From NCBI GenBank assembly GCA_021325355.1, contig JAJPHI010000019.1:1-64000 (forward strand): DNA of 64,000 nt, written 5' to 3'. Below the pieces are notes generated by a model that was not told the origin of the DNA, made no database searches, and saw only the letters and a program-made list of their open reading frames with translations. Shown in pieces: positions 45,787 through 56,284 of this stretch. Numbering within the stretch: the first letter of the stretch is position 1; each line of letters opens with the position of its first letter. A program made the position numbers and the translations under genes. This DNA comes from Pseudomonadota bacterium (GTDB taxonomy: Bacteria > Desulfobacterota > Binatia > Binatales > Binataceae).

Positions 45787-48700
45787 TCACGGAAAGCCGA
45801 TCACAACGCCATCCGCCGGAACTGTAAAGCCGATCGAAGTCGGTGAATTGATTGCCACTTTTGTATTCACAATTGCCATCGCCGGCCGGCTTGCCACGCG
45901 ACCGTTCGTGACAGCCATATTCGTTATCGTCTCGATATGGGCAGGTAGTGGCGCCCGAGCATCAGGGAAAGCCAAAGATACAGTAGATGACTCGGCATTC
46001 GAATTAGCAGCGGCGATGTGCCATCCGTCTGATTGCAGAAAAGCGCCGATCGCCACACCGGCGGAACCTCCATTGACCGTGTAGAAATCGCCCCCTATCA
46101 CATGTTGATTCATCAACTTCATGACCGCTGCACTCAGAGAGTTAGCCGAGGCCGAGTTTCCCAAGAACTGGGCGCTTCCCCCAGCCGTCTCCAACGATGC
46201 CGAGGAGATCATTACGCGAACGCCAGCGCCCAAAGCCTCTAAAATTGATTGCACCTGCGACGCAACCGAAAGAGAGCTTCCGATTGCCGCAGGACTATCC
46301 GCGGTAAGGCCGGACGACGGCTCCGGCACGCCATCAACGAATGCAAGCTGTCGCGCGTAGGCCTGAACGTCCGCGACCATCGAGGCGATCGACGATGGAT
46401 CGACTCCGACGCGATTACACTGATTCTCGTCGTTTACGAACAGTGTACTCTCTTGGCAACCCCAGTAGGGCGAAAGTGCAATGTACTCAGCTTCGGACAG
46501 GAGGCCGGCCATACGTCCGGCACCGCTCCCAAACACCGCATCAGTCTGCAACTGCGCGTTGCCGGCGTATTTAAGATTTGCGCCGAGTCCGGCTGCTCTC
46601 CCGATAAGGCCAAACGCGCGATTTGCCCGTGCGGCGTAGGCTGCCACCCCAAAACCGCCGTTTTGCTGAAGGCTCGAGCTACCATAACCGCTCACAGCCT
46701 CGTTACCACCAAATTCCAGCACGACCTCGGGAAACATATATTTGCGTTGCAAGGCGCCGATTTGTTCACCAAGCGCGTTGTATTCAGCGTCACTGAAAGT
46801 CACGGGAATCGAGACCCATGGTTCAGCTCCAACCCGTGAGCTGAGATCGAAGATCTGCTCAAGCGAATATGTGCCGATAAAATTGCTAACTTTCGTTATA
46901 GAGCCTTGCGCCTCCGCCGGATAAACCAGAAAACTCGCGTAGTCATCCCCGCCCGGGCTTTGTCGAGCGCGGATATAACCCGGATGCAGCTCCTTAAGGG
47001 CCGCAACCGCCTCCGCTCGCCAGCCGCCATCGCTCGCGGCTGGACCCAGGTAAGCATCATCGAGGCGAATAACCCCGTCAGTACCGAGGCAACTAATCGA
47101 CAAATCCGCCACCCCGCTCACCTGAGCTTCAGTATCCTCGCGCACGAAAGACACTGCCGTTTGCGTCCAGTCCTGACCAGGCATCCAGGTGTGCGAAAAA
47201 TATGGCGCTTTGCCTATTTGTCGCAGCGTGGCCGTACACGAGGGTTCGGTCGCGTCAACTGATTTGCTGTAAATCGTAAATTTCCATCGCGACTTAACGG
47301 GCAGGCTGCTTACGCCAAAATAGTAATCGAGCTCGTGCGTGTGCCCGTCCAGATTGAGTTGAATACTCTGGCTACCCTGATGATATGGATTCTGGTCTGT
47401 CGACGTGATCCATTGCGGATCATCCTCGAACCACCACATCGCTACCGGGCCGCAGGACGGTTGCTTCGAACATCCCTGGTCGACCGTGGGCAAATCTCCC
47501 GGTGTGTGCGTGACTACAATGTCGCCAGCCTCAACAGGAAAGCCCGCGACATAGTCCCATCGCGGCGCGCCGTTGCTGCATCCCGAGCCCGTCGGATCAT
47601 ACCCGGCAATCTTTCCGCGCGCGCCGATGCCTGCCGAGACTGAGGAATCGACGACTTCGAACGACGCCCCAGCGTAAAAATCCGCGGGAAACAACTGGCC
47701 GCTGTTAGTCTCACAAAAGCTCGACGAACTCGCGTCTGTTACGTCGATAACTCGTTCGTTTACAACTGGCTCGAATCCGGGATTTGCAAGGATGTTGCTC
47801 TGCAACGCCTTAGAGCCAAAAGAAGCCTCGCCGCTAAGATCTATGCCGATCGGCCGAACCGCCGCTGAAACGGGTTGCGACTGTACCGCGGTAAATACCG
47901 ATCCTCCGGCTGCCACTCTGACCGCCGTACCGCTAACCGACACAACTTGCGGGCTGTTTGACGCTGAGTCAGTGATAGTAATCGATCCATTGCGTACTCC
48001 CGGGTGCTGCGGCGCGAAGGTTACCGTTAAGACGCAACTCGAACCAGCCGCAACTGACGGCCCGCAACTGCCAGTCGAAAGACTTAGCGGCGCCTGAATA
48101 GCGACCTGTATATTGGTTACGGCCGCCCTCGACGGGTTGGTTAAAGTGAGGCTTTGTGGCGCACTTTCGCTCCCGACCGTCACTGAACCGAAGTTAAGGC
48201 TCGTCGGACTGACCTGCAATACCACGGGATCCGGTGTGGGCGTGGCCGTCGCGGTCGCGGTCACTGTCGGCGTAGACGTCGGCGTAGCCGATCGAGTGGG
48301 TGTCGGCGTTGGGCTTCCCGAGCTGGTAAGCAAAGCAACCGTACCCAACGCCGGTATGGTGAAAGTCCCAGTCTGGCCGTTGTAACTCACCCCGCCGCTC
48401 AGGCTGCCGATCGACAAACTTGCGGAATTCTCGTTGTTATCGGCCATACCGTTCGTATAGTTGACCGTATCCGCGATAGTCGGAACATTCGCACCACTGG
48501 GAAACGCGACGCTCACGGCGGTCGGCGTAGTGTTCGTGTTTACGCAGGCTAGCTGATAGTTGTTGGTCGAACTGTGCGCAAAGGCCGCGCAGTATACGCC
48601 CGAAGGCAGACCGGTTACGGCGTGATAATCTCCGTTTTGGTCGGAATCCACAACTACAGCCTTGTTGTAAAGCTCCAGTCCCAAGCCCTGGCCGTTAAGC

Positions 48701-50937
48701 CACGGCCAGACTGGAGCGAAGTTTTCGTCCGTACCGGAATATGCTGCGGTCGCGCTGAAGCGGAATACGCCCGCGTTGTTCGGCTGGTTCAGTTGAAACA
48801 GATGTTGGGCAACCCACGCTTGCGCCGGAGGCGGGACGGTAAGACCCAAAATAAAGGTTTGCATCGCGATACTCGCGCCGCCCCATCCTGCGTTAACCTC
48901 GGAGCTCAACGTCTTGGCGTCCTGTGAGGCATTTTGCGAGGAAAACTCATAGCCGCCAAAAATTCGATTGCACGGACTCAGGGCCGCCGTCTGCGTACTG
49001 TTCTCGCATAATTGTCCCAGGTCGTTCCATCGATTGCCGGCGGCGAACGGACCCGCGAAGTTACCGCTATAATTCGCGTTCATGGTATTTGAAATCGCGT
49101 TCGCGATCGTGTCGCCGGCCAAGTCAGTCGCGGAGCTTGGATAAGGCGCCTCGGAGAATCCATACTGGCTGCTATTAGGCATCGATGCGAACCCGGCATA
49201 GACACCCGCCATCACGCCACTATTGCCTATCTGTTCATTAAGAAAGTATTTGATACGGGAATCCGAGCAGGCTGCCGAAATCAGCGCGAAAGCCCGCCCA
49301 CACGCCATGCCGTAGGCTGGTTCGGTTGCGTCTGCAGTGTCGAAAGGACCGCCGCCACCGTTCCAGTTTTCATTGTTGCATTCGACGGACATCTGCGGAA
49401 AATTGTACGTCGTTTCCCAACTACAGAGCTGATTGCCGAACGCCGTATATTCAGCATCGGTCCATCCCATAGGTATCGTCATCCAGGTATTCGTCGTCGA
49501 GCTGATGGCACGCGCCAGCGTCACCAGATCGGCGAACGAATACTCCTCGTTGTAGACTATTCCCTGGCTGATCCAGCCGCCTTCAGGTGGCATCTGGTAG
49601 CGGTTCGAACTGAGCTGTACCGACTCGCTCAGTGCAGGATTCCGTGATTGAATATTAAACGTATCCGCGGCCCGTACGTCGCCAACATTCATTGCCTGCA
49701 ATTCGCTGATAACCGCCGAGGTGAAGGCTGTAGTGGGATTCGATTGCCCCAGGTACATGTCGTCTACATAGATCACGCCGCCGTTGCAGGTGAAATTGAA
49801 GTTCATCACTGCAGGCTTAGTGGCCGAGGTGTCGGTCCCGGTGAAGTTATACGTGTACTGATGCCACTTGCCGTCGCTGGTCAACGACGTTGAATGGCTG
49901 AAGTAGCTGTTGGCCGTGCTCCCACGATAGAAATTACCCGTACACGTTGCGCCTGAGGACGACGTGTTCGCATAGAAGCTGAAGGTCCAGTTTCCTGTCA
50001 CTGGATGTTGAAGCGCGGGGACTCCACCTGAACAGGTGTCGCCCGAAGGGCAATCGTTGTTGGTCGTACAGATATCTGCCGGATGCGATACGCACGTGTT
50101 CGGCGTGTTACCTGTAGTTACGTTGTCCCATAACTGGCTGATTGTCTGTGCCGACGTAGCGTTGTTAAACTCGAGGGCACTTTTGCCATCGTAAACCGTG
50201 GTGTTTTCGATGCTTATCGTGGGATATCCAGGGCCCCACCCCGCGTAGGTGGCGAAATTGCTGCCCGTAACCGGTACAGTCTGGACGCAACTGACGATAT
50301 CTGCGTTGTTGGCTCCCGAAACGATAGAATTCGGGGCAGGCGCGGCTAAGGTCGGGCAGGCTCCTGAGCAACTGAAGGTGTCGCCATTCGGCCCGGAGGT
50401 CGAGCCGCTCAGAGTGAATGTTGTTCCGGCGTTGCAGTCGGCGACGCCACCGGCGCAACCGCCATTGGCAACCGAGGCGCCCGAGGTCGGGCTGTAGCAA
50501 AAGTTGTTGGATCCGTCCGAGCAGGTCCCAACGCGGACAGTACACGTGGCTCCTGCCCATGCGTTCGAACCATCGCCGCTGTCCTGCTCGGATGTGATGA
50601 CACTTGCAGTTCCGGATTTTACCGTTATATTTTGGCCGAATACCGGCTGCTCAAAGCCTGGATTGGCGAAAATGTTGGATGCTATCGCGGTTCCCCAGTA
50701 CACCTCGCCACTGACGTCTATTCCAGCGCGCGGAGCGTTGGCCACCGACACGCTGCCAGACACCGTCGCGGCCCCGAAGGCAGTCGGGATCGAAGCGAAG
50801 AAAAACGTCAGGAGAATCAGTCCGAGAATCGCTTCCTGAAAGCGACTACAGTTGGCCAAGCTGAGACATTTCTGCAAAGAACTACTTGAAGACTGTGCGG
50901 TTGGCTGTAGTTCACCGAAGACTTGTCCGTAGTTCAC
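45787..50937 (-). CDS. Giant secreted protein with duplicated glycosidase-like modules
   Basis: About 1716 aa. A signal helix (EAILGLILLTFFFASIPTAFG) is followed by module 1 (residues about 45-870), a Thr/Pro linker (PTPTPTRSATPTSTP, about 872-903), a choice-of-anchor-D/ASPM-SPD-2-Hydin Ig-like domain (LQVSPTSLNFGSVTVG, to about 1005) and module 2 (to the end). Both modules start GID[V/L]SGE and SNI[F/L]ANPGFE and carry a barrel-like segment: AEYTAFGNQL then VECNNENWN (about 520), and AEYNALGEQIGAL then EFGGNEAV (about 1411). They resemble GH51-like arabinofuranosidase barrels with an NE acid/base. Two GTG starts exist (50943, 50937); the second has the better-spaced GGGGAG. No sorting signal ends it. 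Confidence 0.75.
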   Translation of the reverse strand: MNYGQVFGELQPTAQSSSSSLQKCLSLANCSRFQEAILGLILLTFFFASIPTAFGAATVSGSVSVANAPRAGIDVSGEVYWGTAIASNIFANPGFEQPVFGQNITVKSGTASVITSEQDSGDGSNAWAGATCTVRVGTCSDGSNNFCYSPTSGASVANGGCAGGVADCNAGTTFTLSGSTSGPNGDTFSCSGACPTLAAPAPNSIVSGANNADIVSCVQTVPVTGSNFATYAGWGPGYPTISIENTTVYDGKSALEFNNATSAQTISQLWDNVTTGNTPNTCVSHPADICTTNNDCPSGDTCSGGVPALQHPVTGNWTFSFYANTSSSGATCTGNFYRGSTANSYFSHSTSLTSDGKWHQYTYNFTGTDTSATKPAVMNFNFTCNGGVIYVDDMYLGQSNPTTAFTSAVISELQAMNVGDVRAADTFNIQSRNPALSESVQLSSNRYQMPPEGGWISQGIVYNEEYSFADLVTLARAISSTTNTWMTIPMGWTDAEYTAFGNQLCSWETTYNFPQMSVECNNENWNGGGGPFDTADATEPAYGMACGRAFALISAACSDSRIKYFLNEQIGNSGVMAGVYAGFASMPNSSQYGFSEAPYPSSATDLAGDTIANAISNTMNANYSGNFAGPFAAGNRWNDLGQLCENSTQTAALSPCNRIFGGYEFSSQNASQDAKTLSSEVNAGWGGASIAMQTFILGLTVPPPAQAWVAQHLFQLNQPNNAGVFRFSATAAYSGTDENFAPVWPWLNGQGLGLELYNKAVVVDSDQNGDYHAVTGLPSGVYCAAFAHSSTNNYQLACVNTNTTPTAVSVAFPSGANVPTIADTVNYTNGMADNNENSASLSIGSLSGGVSYNGQTGTFTIPALGTVALLTSSGSPTPTPTRSATPTSTPTVTATATATPTPDPVVLQVSPTSLNFGSVTVGSESAPQSLTLTNPSRAAVTNIQVAIQAPLSLSTGSCGPSVAAGSSCVLTVTFAPQHPGVRNGSITITDSASNSPQVVSVSGTAVRVAAGGSVFTAVQSQPVSAAVRPIGIDLSGEASFGSKALQSNILANPGFEPVVNERVIDVTDASSSSFCETNSGQLFPADFYAGASFEVVDSSVSAGIGARGKIAGYDPTGSGCSNGAPRWDYVAGFPVEAGDIVVTHTPGDLPTVDQGCSKQPSCGPVAMWWFEDDPQWITSTDQNPYHQGSQSIQLNLDGHTHELDYYFGVSSLPVKSRWKFTIYSKSVDATEPSCTATLRQIGKAPYFSHTWMPGQDWTQTAVSFVREDTEAQVSGVADLSISCLGTDGVIRLDDAYLGPAASDGGWRAEAVAALKELHPGYIRARQSPGGDDYASFLVYPAEAQGSITKVSNFIGTYSLEQIFDLSSRVGAEPWVSIPVTFSDAEYNALGEQIGALQRKYMFPEVVLEFGGNEAVSGYGSSSLQQNGGFGVAAYAARANRAFGLIGRAAGLGANLKYAGNAQLQTDAVFGSGAGRMAGLLSEAEYIALSPYWGCQESTLFVNDENQCNRVGVDPSSIASMVADVQAYARQLAFVDGVPEPSSGLTADSPAAIGSSLSVASQVQSILEALGAGVRVMISSASLETAGGSAQFLGNSASANSLSAAVMKLMNQHVIGGDFYTVNGGSAGVAIGAFLQSDGWHIAAANSNAESSTVSLAFPDARAPLPAHIETITNMAVTNGRVASRPAMAIVNTKVAINSPTSIGFTVPADGVVIGFP

Positions 50938-50943
50938 GGTCAC

Positions 50944-51361
50944 GCTCCCCCCGAGTGTGTCGCGTAACTAATCGCGCAGCCTTATAGAACGACTACGCGT
51001 TTAACGTTGCCCAAGTTTCAATAGAAGCTTCGGGATCATCGCGTCCGCATTATACAGGGCACGCTTTCCAAGGAAACCATTTTGAATTCCAATATGCCCG
51101 GAGTTTCCCTAGCCTGTAGGGCAGACGCATAAGTCTCCCCTAATTACTGGGATTGTCGTGATTCGATGAAGGGCAACGAGAGACCGTAAAAGGCAGAAGG
51201 GGGAGAGTAACCGCGCCGAGTGCACGGCACTAGCTAAACGCACCGCGAAGCCTAATCCATTAGATTTTTTAATGGTCGAATTTCCGCCCGACGAAAAGAT
51301 CGCAGAGCAAATCCGCCTTGTTCCTTAAAGCCACAGTAAAGGATCGATAGGTAAAACTAGA
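50944..51361. other. Divergent promoter region
   Basis: About 420 bp between the giant protein gene and the GT4 gene. It is AT-richer than its surroundings and holds no convincing gene. Several short inverted repeats are visible, for example GCCC...GGGC around 51099-51123 and GTGC/GCAC near 51220. No sigma-54 or known riboswitch motif could be recognised. Confidence 0.5.
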
Positions 51362-52618
51362 GTGGAGGGATCACGTCTTTCGGTAGCCTTTCTTAGTCCC
51401 GCCTGGCCCCTCGGAGCGTCGGCTAATGGCATCGTGTCCTACGTGGATACGATCGGCGAAGCGCTTCGGCGCCAGGGACATAATCCCTGCGTGCTAGCGA
51501 GGGATATGCATGAGGACAATCCGCCTCCTGATGTCTTTCGGGCGGAGGCGCGACGCTCGAACTTCGTGCGGATCTATGATCGTCTGTTTCGATTTGTTGA
51601 TCCGTTAGATGCGATGCGGCACGGATTCGCCAGAGGTATTGTGCACGCCGCGCGCCTAGCCATCGCCAGCCGAGCCGTGCAGCTCCTCGAGATGGAAGAG
51701 ACCTTCGGACTGATTCAATTGGTTAAACCACGCGTGCCGATCCCGATTATAGCGAGACTTCACGGCCCGTGCTTCGTGGTCGGTGCCACCTCGGGGCTTC
51801 CGCAAAATTCTGCCTTTTACCGACGTGTCCGTAACGAAGGCCGCGGAATCTTTACCGCAGACGCAGTATCCGCACCGTCCCGCGACATCCTTGAGCGAAC
51901 CAGAAACTACTACCGGCTCCCTTTGGCCGAGGCCGTTGTTATTCCTAATCCGGGACCCGTGGTGCCCGACGCGGAACGCTGGTCACTGGAGACTTGCGAT
52001 CATTCGCGTCTGCTCTTCGTGGGACGCTTCGACCGCACCAAGGGCGGCGATATCGCGATCGACGCCTTCCGCATCGTTGCGCAACGTTTCCCACAGGTTC
52101 GCTTGTGGTTCGTCGGGCCCGACAACGGCTTCAACGACGAACGACAACGACGCTGGACGATTAGAGAGTATATCGCCGAGCGGGCGCCGGAAGTCGCACA
52201 CCGCATCGATTGGCTCGATCGTCAGCCTAACTCGGCCCTGCCTGAGCTGCGCCGCCGAGCTTTAGTCACGATCATCGCGTCTCGCTACGAGACTTTTTCA
52301 ATGGTAGCGTTGGAAGCTGCTGCTTATGGTTCTCCGATTGTCGCCACGAAAGTCGGGGGAGTCGCAGAAATCGTTAGCGATGGTCTCAACGGCATTCTCG
52401 CCCGCCCGGAAGACCCAGACGGTCTAGCAGCGGCAATCTCAAGCTTACTCGCAAATCCCGTATACGCTGCCAAGTTAGGCCACCAAGCTGCCGTCGACGC
52501 GGTCCGTCGTTATCACCCTGATACTATTGCGCTGCAAACCGTCGCCTTTTATCGCTCGGTGCTCGATAAGGTCAAAAATCGAACCGTCGGAACACCTGCC
52601 AAACCGTCAAATGTCTAA
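51362..52618 (+). CDS. Glycosyltransferase family 4
   Basis: 418-aa cytoplasmic GT-B glycosyltransferase. The N-terminal acceptor domain starts VAFLSPAWPLGASANGIVSYV. The donor domain has LLFVGRFDRTKGGDIAIDAF and the EX7E-type segment SRYETFSMVALEAAAYGSP, followed by ATKVGGVAEIV. Donor sugar unknown. It begins at a GTG with weak ribosome-binding sequence. It is convergent with the O-antigen ligase operon, so it belongs to the surface polysaccharide locus but is transcribed separately. Confidence 0.92.
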   Translation: MEGSRLSVAFLSPAWPLGASANGIVSYVDTIGEALRRQGHNPCVLARDMHEDNPPPDVFRAEARRSNFVRIYDRLFRFVDPLDAMRHGFARGIVHAARLAIASRAVQLLEMEETFGLIQLVKPRVPIPIIARLHGPCFVVGATSGLPQNSAFYRRVRNEGRGIFTADAVSAPSRDILERTRNYYRLPLAEAVVIPNPGPVVPDAERWSLETCDHSRLLFVGRFDRTKGGDIAIDAFRIVAQRFPQVRLWFVGPDNGFNDERQRRWTIREYIAERAPEVAHRIDWLDRQPNSALPELRRRALVTIIASRYETFSMVALEAAAYGSPIVATKVGGVAEIVSDGLNGILARPEDPDGLAAAISSLLANPVYAAKLGHQAAVDAVRRYHPDTIALQTVAFYRSVLDKVKNRTVGTPAKPSNV

Positions 52619-52708
52619 AGCATCGACACGGCCGCCCACGAACTAACCGCATTTCGAATCAACCTGTTGAAACCTGCCTCTTAGCATTTAAGACCTGCTT
52701 ACCTGAAT

Positions 52709-54088
52709 TCAGACCAGCACTCGCCCAAAGGCCAGTTGACCAACGCCTTGCGGTTCCGATGCTTCGAGCTTTGCGCCCTCGACTTCGCGATGCTGCAGCA
52801 AGGACGCACTCCATCCTGTCAAGATAAAGAACAACCCCATGATCGTTTCGTTGGAGGTAAGTGCACCCTCCGTGTTGCAGAGCGCCATAGCTAAATATAC
52901 GGCCGCTATCGTGAATGCGGTCGCAGCAGTCGGATGGTCGCGCGGCAACCGAATGCCTAAAAGACAGAGCCGTAGCGGAGCTAACAATAAGATCGCCGCC
53001 CAAGTGGCGAGAGCGTACGTCCCGTAAACCAGCGCCGTGTACAGGTAACCGTTGTCGATCGACAGCATGTTTTCCTGAACCGGAAAATCGAATCCCCAAC
53101 CCCATCCCGGGCGTTCTTCGATAATCGGAATGTAGACTCTCACCAGTTCACTTCGGTAGGCCGCATCGGAGCGGTCCTTATCACCCGAAAGCTCCGTCGC
53201 AAGCCAGTCCACGGAGGTGTACGCTTTCCATGCTGAATGAACGGGCGCGGCTACAAATACCAGCGTTAAAAGCAATAGAGCGATCGCTAACCTGCGATTC
53301 TTCGCTCTACAGATAGACGTCATGACTGCCGCCGCCGCCGCGCCGATCCAATCTCCATAAGAGATTGACATGATCAAGCCGCCCAGGATCCACCAGGTGC
53401 AGAACCGAATTTTAGTTATCGGCAAGCGCCACAGTTTCTCCTTCCAGACCCCTCTCCATCCCAACCCACGAACGATTATATAACCGATGGCCATAATGAC
53501 GCCCAGCGCCATTGGATGACCGAAAGGGCCTTTAATTCGCATAAAACCGTAGCGGAACAAATAATTTATGCCGGGTATGGCGGGAAAGATTCCATTAAAA
53601 GGCCACAAAAACAAATCGCGGCCCAACCGGAATTCGTATACTGATAAAATCGCCACTGCGGTAAGCAAAACCGCAATACGCTTCATGAGCTGAACAGCGA
53701 ATTCGTCGCGGCTCAAGCTCTGCTTTGCTATAAAATATGGCAAAAAGAAACCGCAGAGCTCGCGAATCGCGATCTGTTGCGTCTGCTTGTACTCGTAACC
53801 GTTGTTGATGCAGGAGGATATAACTGTAAGACCTATATACGCCAAAACAAGGATATCGAAACCGCACCATTTCCACCGAAACTGGGGAGAGAAGAGTACG
53901 AACGGTGCTATCGCGAGCAATGTTACGTCGACGACCGTCAGTTGCAGCGACAATGGCCAACTGTAGTCGGGCATGAGTAGCAGCGCTGGCAGGTATACGT
54001 CGAGGATTGCCCTTTCGGGGCCGCTGAGGACGCATACGACGACCGCTACTAAAGCGGGGAAAGCGACGAAAATGGTCTGCGTCAGCAT
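52709..54088 (-). CDS. O-antigen ligase family membrane protein
   Basis: 459-aa protein with about 10-12 hydrophobic helices. The long periplasmic loop near residues 300-360 carries RPGWGWGFDFPVQENMLSID then NGYLYTALVYGTYAL, matching the GxGxG...N/H-x-Y-L pattern of Wzy_C/WaaL ligases and polymerases. With Wzm/Wzt immediately upstream it would ligate exported polysaccharide to lipid A-core, though a polymerase role is also possible. It ends the polysaccharide operon, 19 bp after wzt. Confidence 0.85.
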   Translation of the reverse strand: MLTQTIFVAFPALVAVVVCVLSGPERAILDVYLPALLLMPDYSWPLSLQLTVVDVTLLAIAPFVLFSPQFRWKWCGFDILVLAYIGLTVISSCINNGYEYKQTQQIAIRELCGFFLPYFIAKQSLSRDEFAVQLMKRIAVLLTAVAILSVYEFRLGRDLFLWPFNGIFPAIPGINYLFRYGFMRIKGPFGHPMALGVIMAIGYIIVRGLGWRGVWKEKLWRLPITKIRFCTWWILGGLIMSISYGDWIGAAAAAVMTSICRAKNRRLAIALLLLTLVFVAAPVHSAWKAYTSVDWLATELSGDKDRSDAAYRSELVRVYIPIIEERPGWGWGFDFPVQENMLSIDNGYLYTALVYGTYALATWAAILLLAPLRLCLLGIRLPRDHPTAATAFTIAAVYLAMALCNTEGALTSNETIMGLFFILTGWSASLLQHREVEGAKLEASEPQGVGQLAFGRVLV

Positions 54089-54107
54089 CTAAGTAAGGAG
54101 ACGACCG

Positions 54108-55322
54108 TCAGACCATCTTCCATGTGGCGTGATTCCAAAAGGCCCCCCTACTGCCACCAAACGAGTGGCCATCTTTAACAACAAGCGGAAAGTGGGTCTC
54201 TGCCAGCACCTCTTCTGTTTCACGATCCGAGCATATTCCGACCCAAATGTCATAGTCGCCATCGTTGAGCATGAGCCGAGGCACGACGCCTTCGCAGGAA
54301 AGCCGCCGCGACGCGGGAACCTCGAATCGCTGACTGTACAGCGTGAAGTAAACGAAACCGTCGGGACTGGTCGCCCGGACAAAAGCCCGGACGCACGGGT
54401 GCGACGGAATATCCGCGACAACGTTCAACCTAATCCCCGATTCGGGAGTTGCTTCGCGCTCCGAGGCCCAGTTTCCGAACGGCGTCAACTCGGCCAGCCG
54501 CAGATCGACCTGAGCGTCCGACGCGCTGCCATTGGTATCCTTAGCAGTACCCTCCTGAACTCCCCGACGGTAGTGATCGATGATGACCTGCGGCTTTCCC
54601 TCGGCCGCCACGCGTCCGCGCTCCAGTAAGATTCCACGCGTGCAAACCGTCTGAATAAGCCACATATGGTGGCTGACGAGAACGATCGTCATGCCGCGTT
54701 CATTTAATTCGCGCATCTTGTCGGTCGACTTCTGGTAAAAGCGCGTGTCGCCCACTGCTAGCACTTCGTCGACCAATAAGATTTCAGGCTCGAGATGTGC
54801 GGCGACGGCGAACGCCAGACGCACATACATCCCGCTGGAGTAGCGTTTAACGGGCGTATCGATGAATTTCTCGACCTCGGCGAACGCGACAATTTCGTCA
54901 AATTTACGGCTGATCTCGCTCCGCCGCATCCCGAGAATCGCGCCGTTCAGAAAGATATTCTCGCGCCCGCTAAGCTCGGGATGAAAACCGGTGCCTACTT
55001 CGAGCAGACTGCGGACTCGACCATATAGCTCGACCCGGCCGGCGGTGGGCCGCGTGATTCGCGAAAGGATCTTCAAAACCGTCGATTTGCCCGCGCCGTT
55101 CGAGCCGATGATGCCGAGGATCTCGCCGCGTGCAACCTCGAAGCTCACATTGTCCAGCGCCCAGAAGTAATTTGGATCCTCGGCGGAATCTCTTCGCTCC
55201 TGCCCGCCCGACCGAGCGCGATGGAACCTTGAAACGATACTCTCCCGAAGGGTCTGATAACCCTGGCTGCCGCCGACGCGATAGCGTTTCCTCAGACCGT
55301 TGACCGTGATCGAAGTTTCCAT
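54108..55322 (-). CDS. wzt: Polysaccharide ABC transporter ATPase with C-terminal sugar-binding domain (Wzt-like)
   Basis: 404 aa. ATPase domain: Walker A GIIGSNGAGKSTVLK, signature-like YSSGMYVRLAFAVA, Walker B EILLVDEVLAVGD, followed by the His switch in VLVSHHMWLIQ. Residues about 250-404 form a beta-sandwich of the Wzt C-terminal type, which recognises the terminal modification of the polymer before export (VRAFVRATSPDGFVYFTLYS). It starts 5 bp after the permease gene. The C-domain implies that chain length is set by a capping group. Confidence 0.93.
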   Translation of the reverse strand: METSITVNGLRKRYRVGGSQGYQTLRESIVSRFHRARSGGQERRDSAEDPNYFWALDNVSFEVARGEILGIIGSNGAGKSTVLKILSRITRPTAGRVELYGRVRSLLEVGTGFHPELSGRENIFLNGAILGMRRSEISRKFDEIVAFAEVEKFIDTPVKRYSSGMYVRLAFAVAAHLEPEILLVDEVLAVGDTRFYQKSTDKMRELNERGMTIVLVSHHMWLIQTVCTRGILLERGRVAAEGKPQVIIDHYRRGVQEGTAKDTNGSASDAQVDLRLAELTPFGNWASEREATPESGIRLNVVADIPSHPCVRAFVRATSPDGFVYFTLYSQRFEVPASRRLSCEGVVPRLMLNDGDYDIWVGICSDRETEEVLAETHFPLVVKDGHSFGGSRGAFWNHATWKMV

Positions 55323-55327
55323 TGCCT

Positions 55328-56284
55328 TCAGATGATGTCGGCGAAGTCGTCTTCCATCCGACGGAACACATAAGTGGAGGCCACGAGCAAAAGACAGATC
55401 ATCAGGATCGACACCGCCAGACCAATAAAATCGAACGGCCGACCGAAAATTGCGCTGCGAAATCCCTCGATAATACCGCTAAGCGGATTCAGACGAAGCA
55501 GCCAGCGCCAACGCGTCGGCAGAAACGTCACTGGATAGATAACCGGCGTCAAAAACATCAGCATTTGGATGGCAAAGGGCAGCGCATACCGGATGTCTCG
55601 ATATTTTACGTTGAGTGCCGCCGTCCAGATCGCAATCGCAGCCGCAGTCAGGGCCGTAAGTGCGGAAAGCGGAATCAGCAGCAATAGGCTTAGATGATAT
55701 GACACGCCACAGATGGGCATCATAACCAATAGAATAACCGCGGCGATACTCATATCCAGCAAGGCGGCACCCAATGCCGCCGTCGGCACCAGAATGCGCG
55801 GGAAATATACCTTCGTAATGAGATTGCTCGTCGAAACAAGGCTATTGGATCCAAAGGTGACTGCCGTTGCGAAGAAGTTCCAGGGCAATAACCCGGCATA
55901 CGAGAAGATCGCATACGGCTCGCCTTCGGACGGTACGCGAGCAAGTCTACCGAACAGAAAGGTGAACACTACCATACCGAACAGCGGTTGCAGTACGGCC
56001 CACGCGGCACCGAGTATCGTCTGTTTGTAACGAACCTTGATATCGCGCCAGACGAGAATATAAAAAAGGTCGCGATGCGCCCAAAGATTATCCAGCTCGA
56101 GACCGGTGCGTCGGCCGGCCTCGATAATCAAGCTGGGCCCTTTGGCCGCCGAAGCCCTGGAATGACCACGCGGATCGCGGTTGCGCGGCTGGTCCTTCGC
56201 GCTGACGTCAGTCTCGTTGGGGGGAAGCGCCAGAGAGTTCGCTTCGGATTCTCGCTTCAGCTCCACAGGAGCGGTGACTATCAA
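55328..56284 (-). CDS. wzm: Polysaccharide ABC transporter permease (Wzm-like)
   Basis: 318-aa ABC-2-type permease with about six helices after a hydrophilic N-terminal extension of about 50 residues. WRDIKVRYKQTILGAAWAVL and YAGLLPWNFFATAV are typical of O-antigen/teichoic acid exporters. RFPRILVPTA-like and VKYRDIRYALPFAIQMLMF segments complete the pattern. Partner of the Wzt ATPase. There is a 130-bp gap to the upstream GT2 gene. Confidence 0.93.
   Translation of the reverse strand: MIVTAPVELKRESEANSLALPPNETDVSAKDQPRNRDPRGHSRASAAKGPSLIIEAGRRTGLELDNLWAHRDLFYILVWRDIKVRYKQTILGAAWAVLQPLFGMVVFTFLFGRLARVPSEGEPYAIFSYAGLLPWNFFATAVTFGSNSLVSTSNLITKVYFPRILVPTAALGAALLDMSIAAVILLVMMPICGVSYHLSLLLLIPLSALTALTAAAIAIWTAALNVKYRDIRYALPFAIQMLMFLTPVIYPVTFLPTRWRWLLRLNPLSGIIEGFRSAIFGRPFDFIGLAVSILMICLLLVASTYVFRRMEDDFADII

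Noticed and set aside
48228-48322. Val/Gly repeat-like sequence on the plus strand
   Set aside because: It is the complement of the Thr/Pro linker of the giant minus-strand protein, not a separate repeat element.
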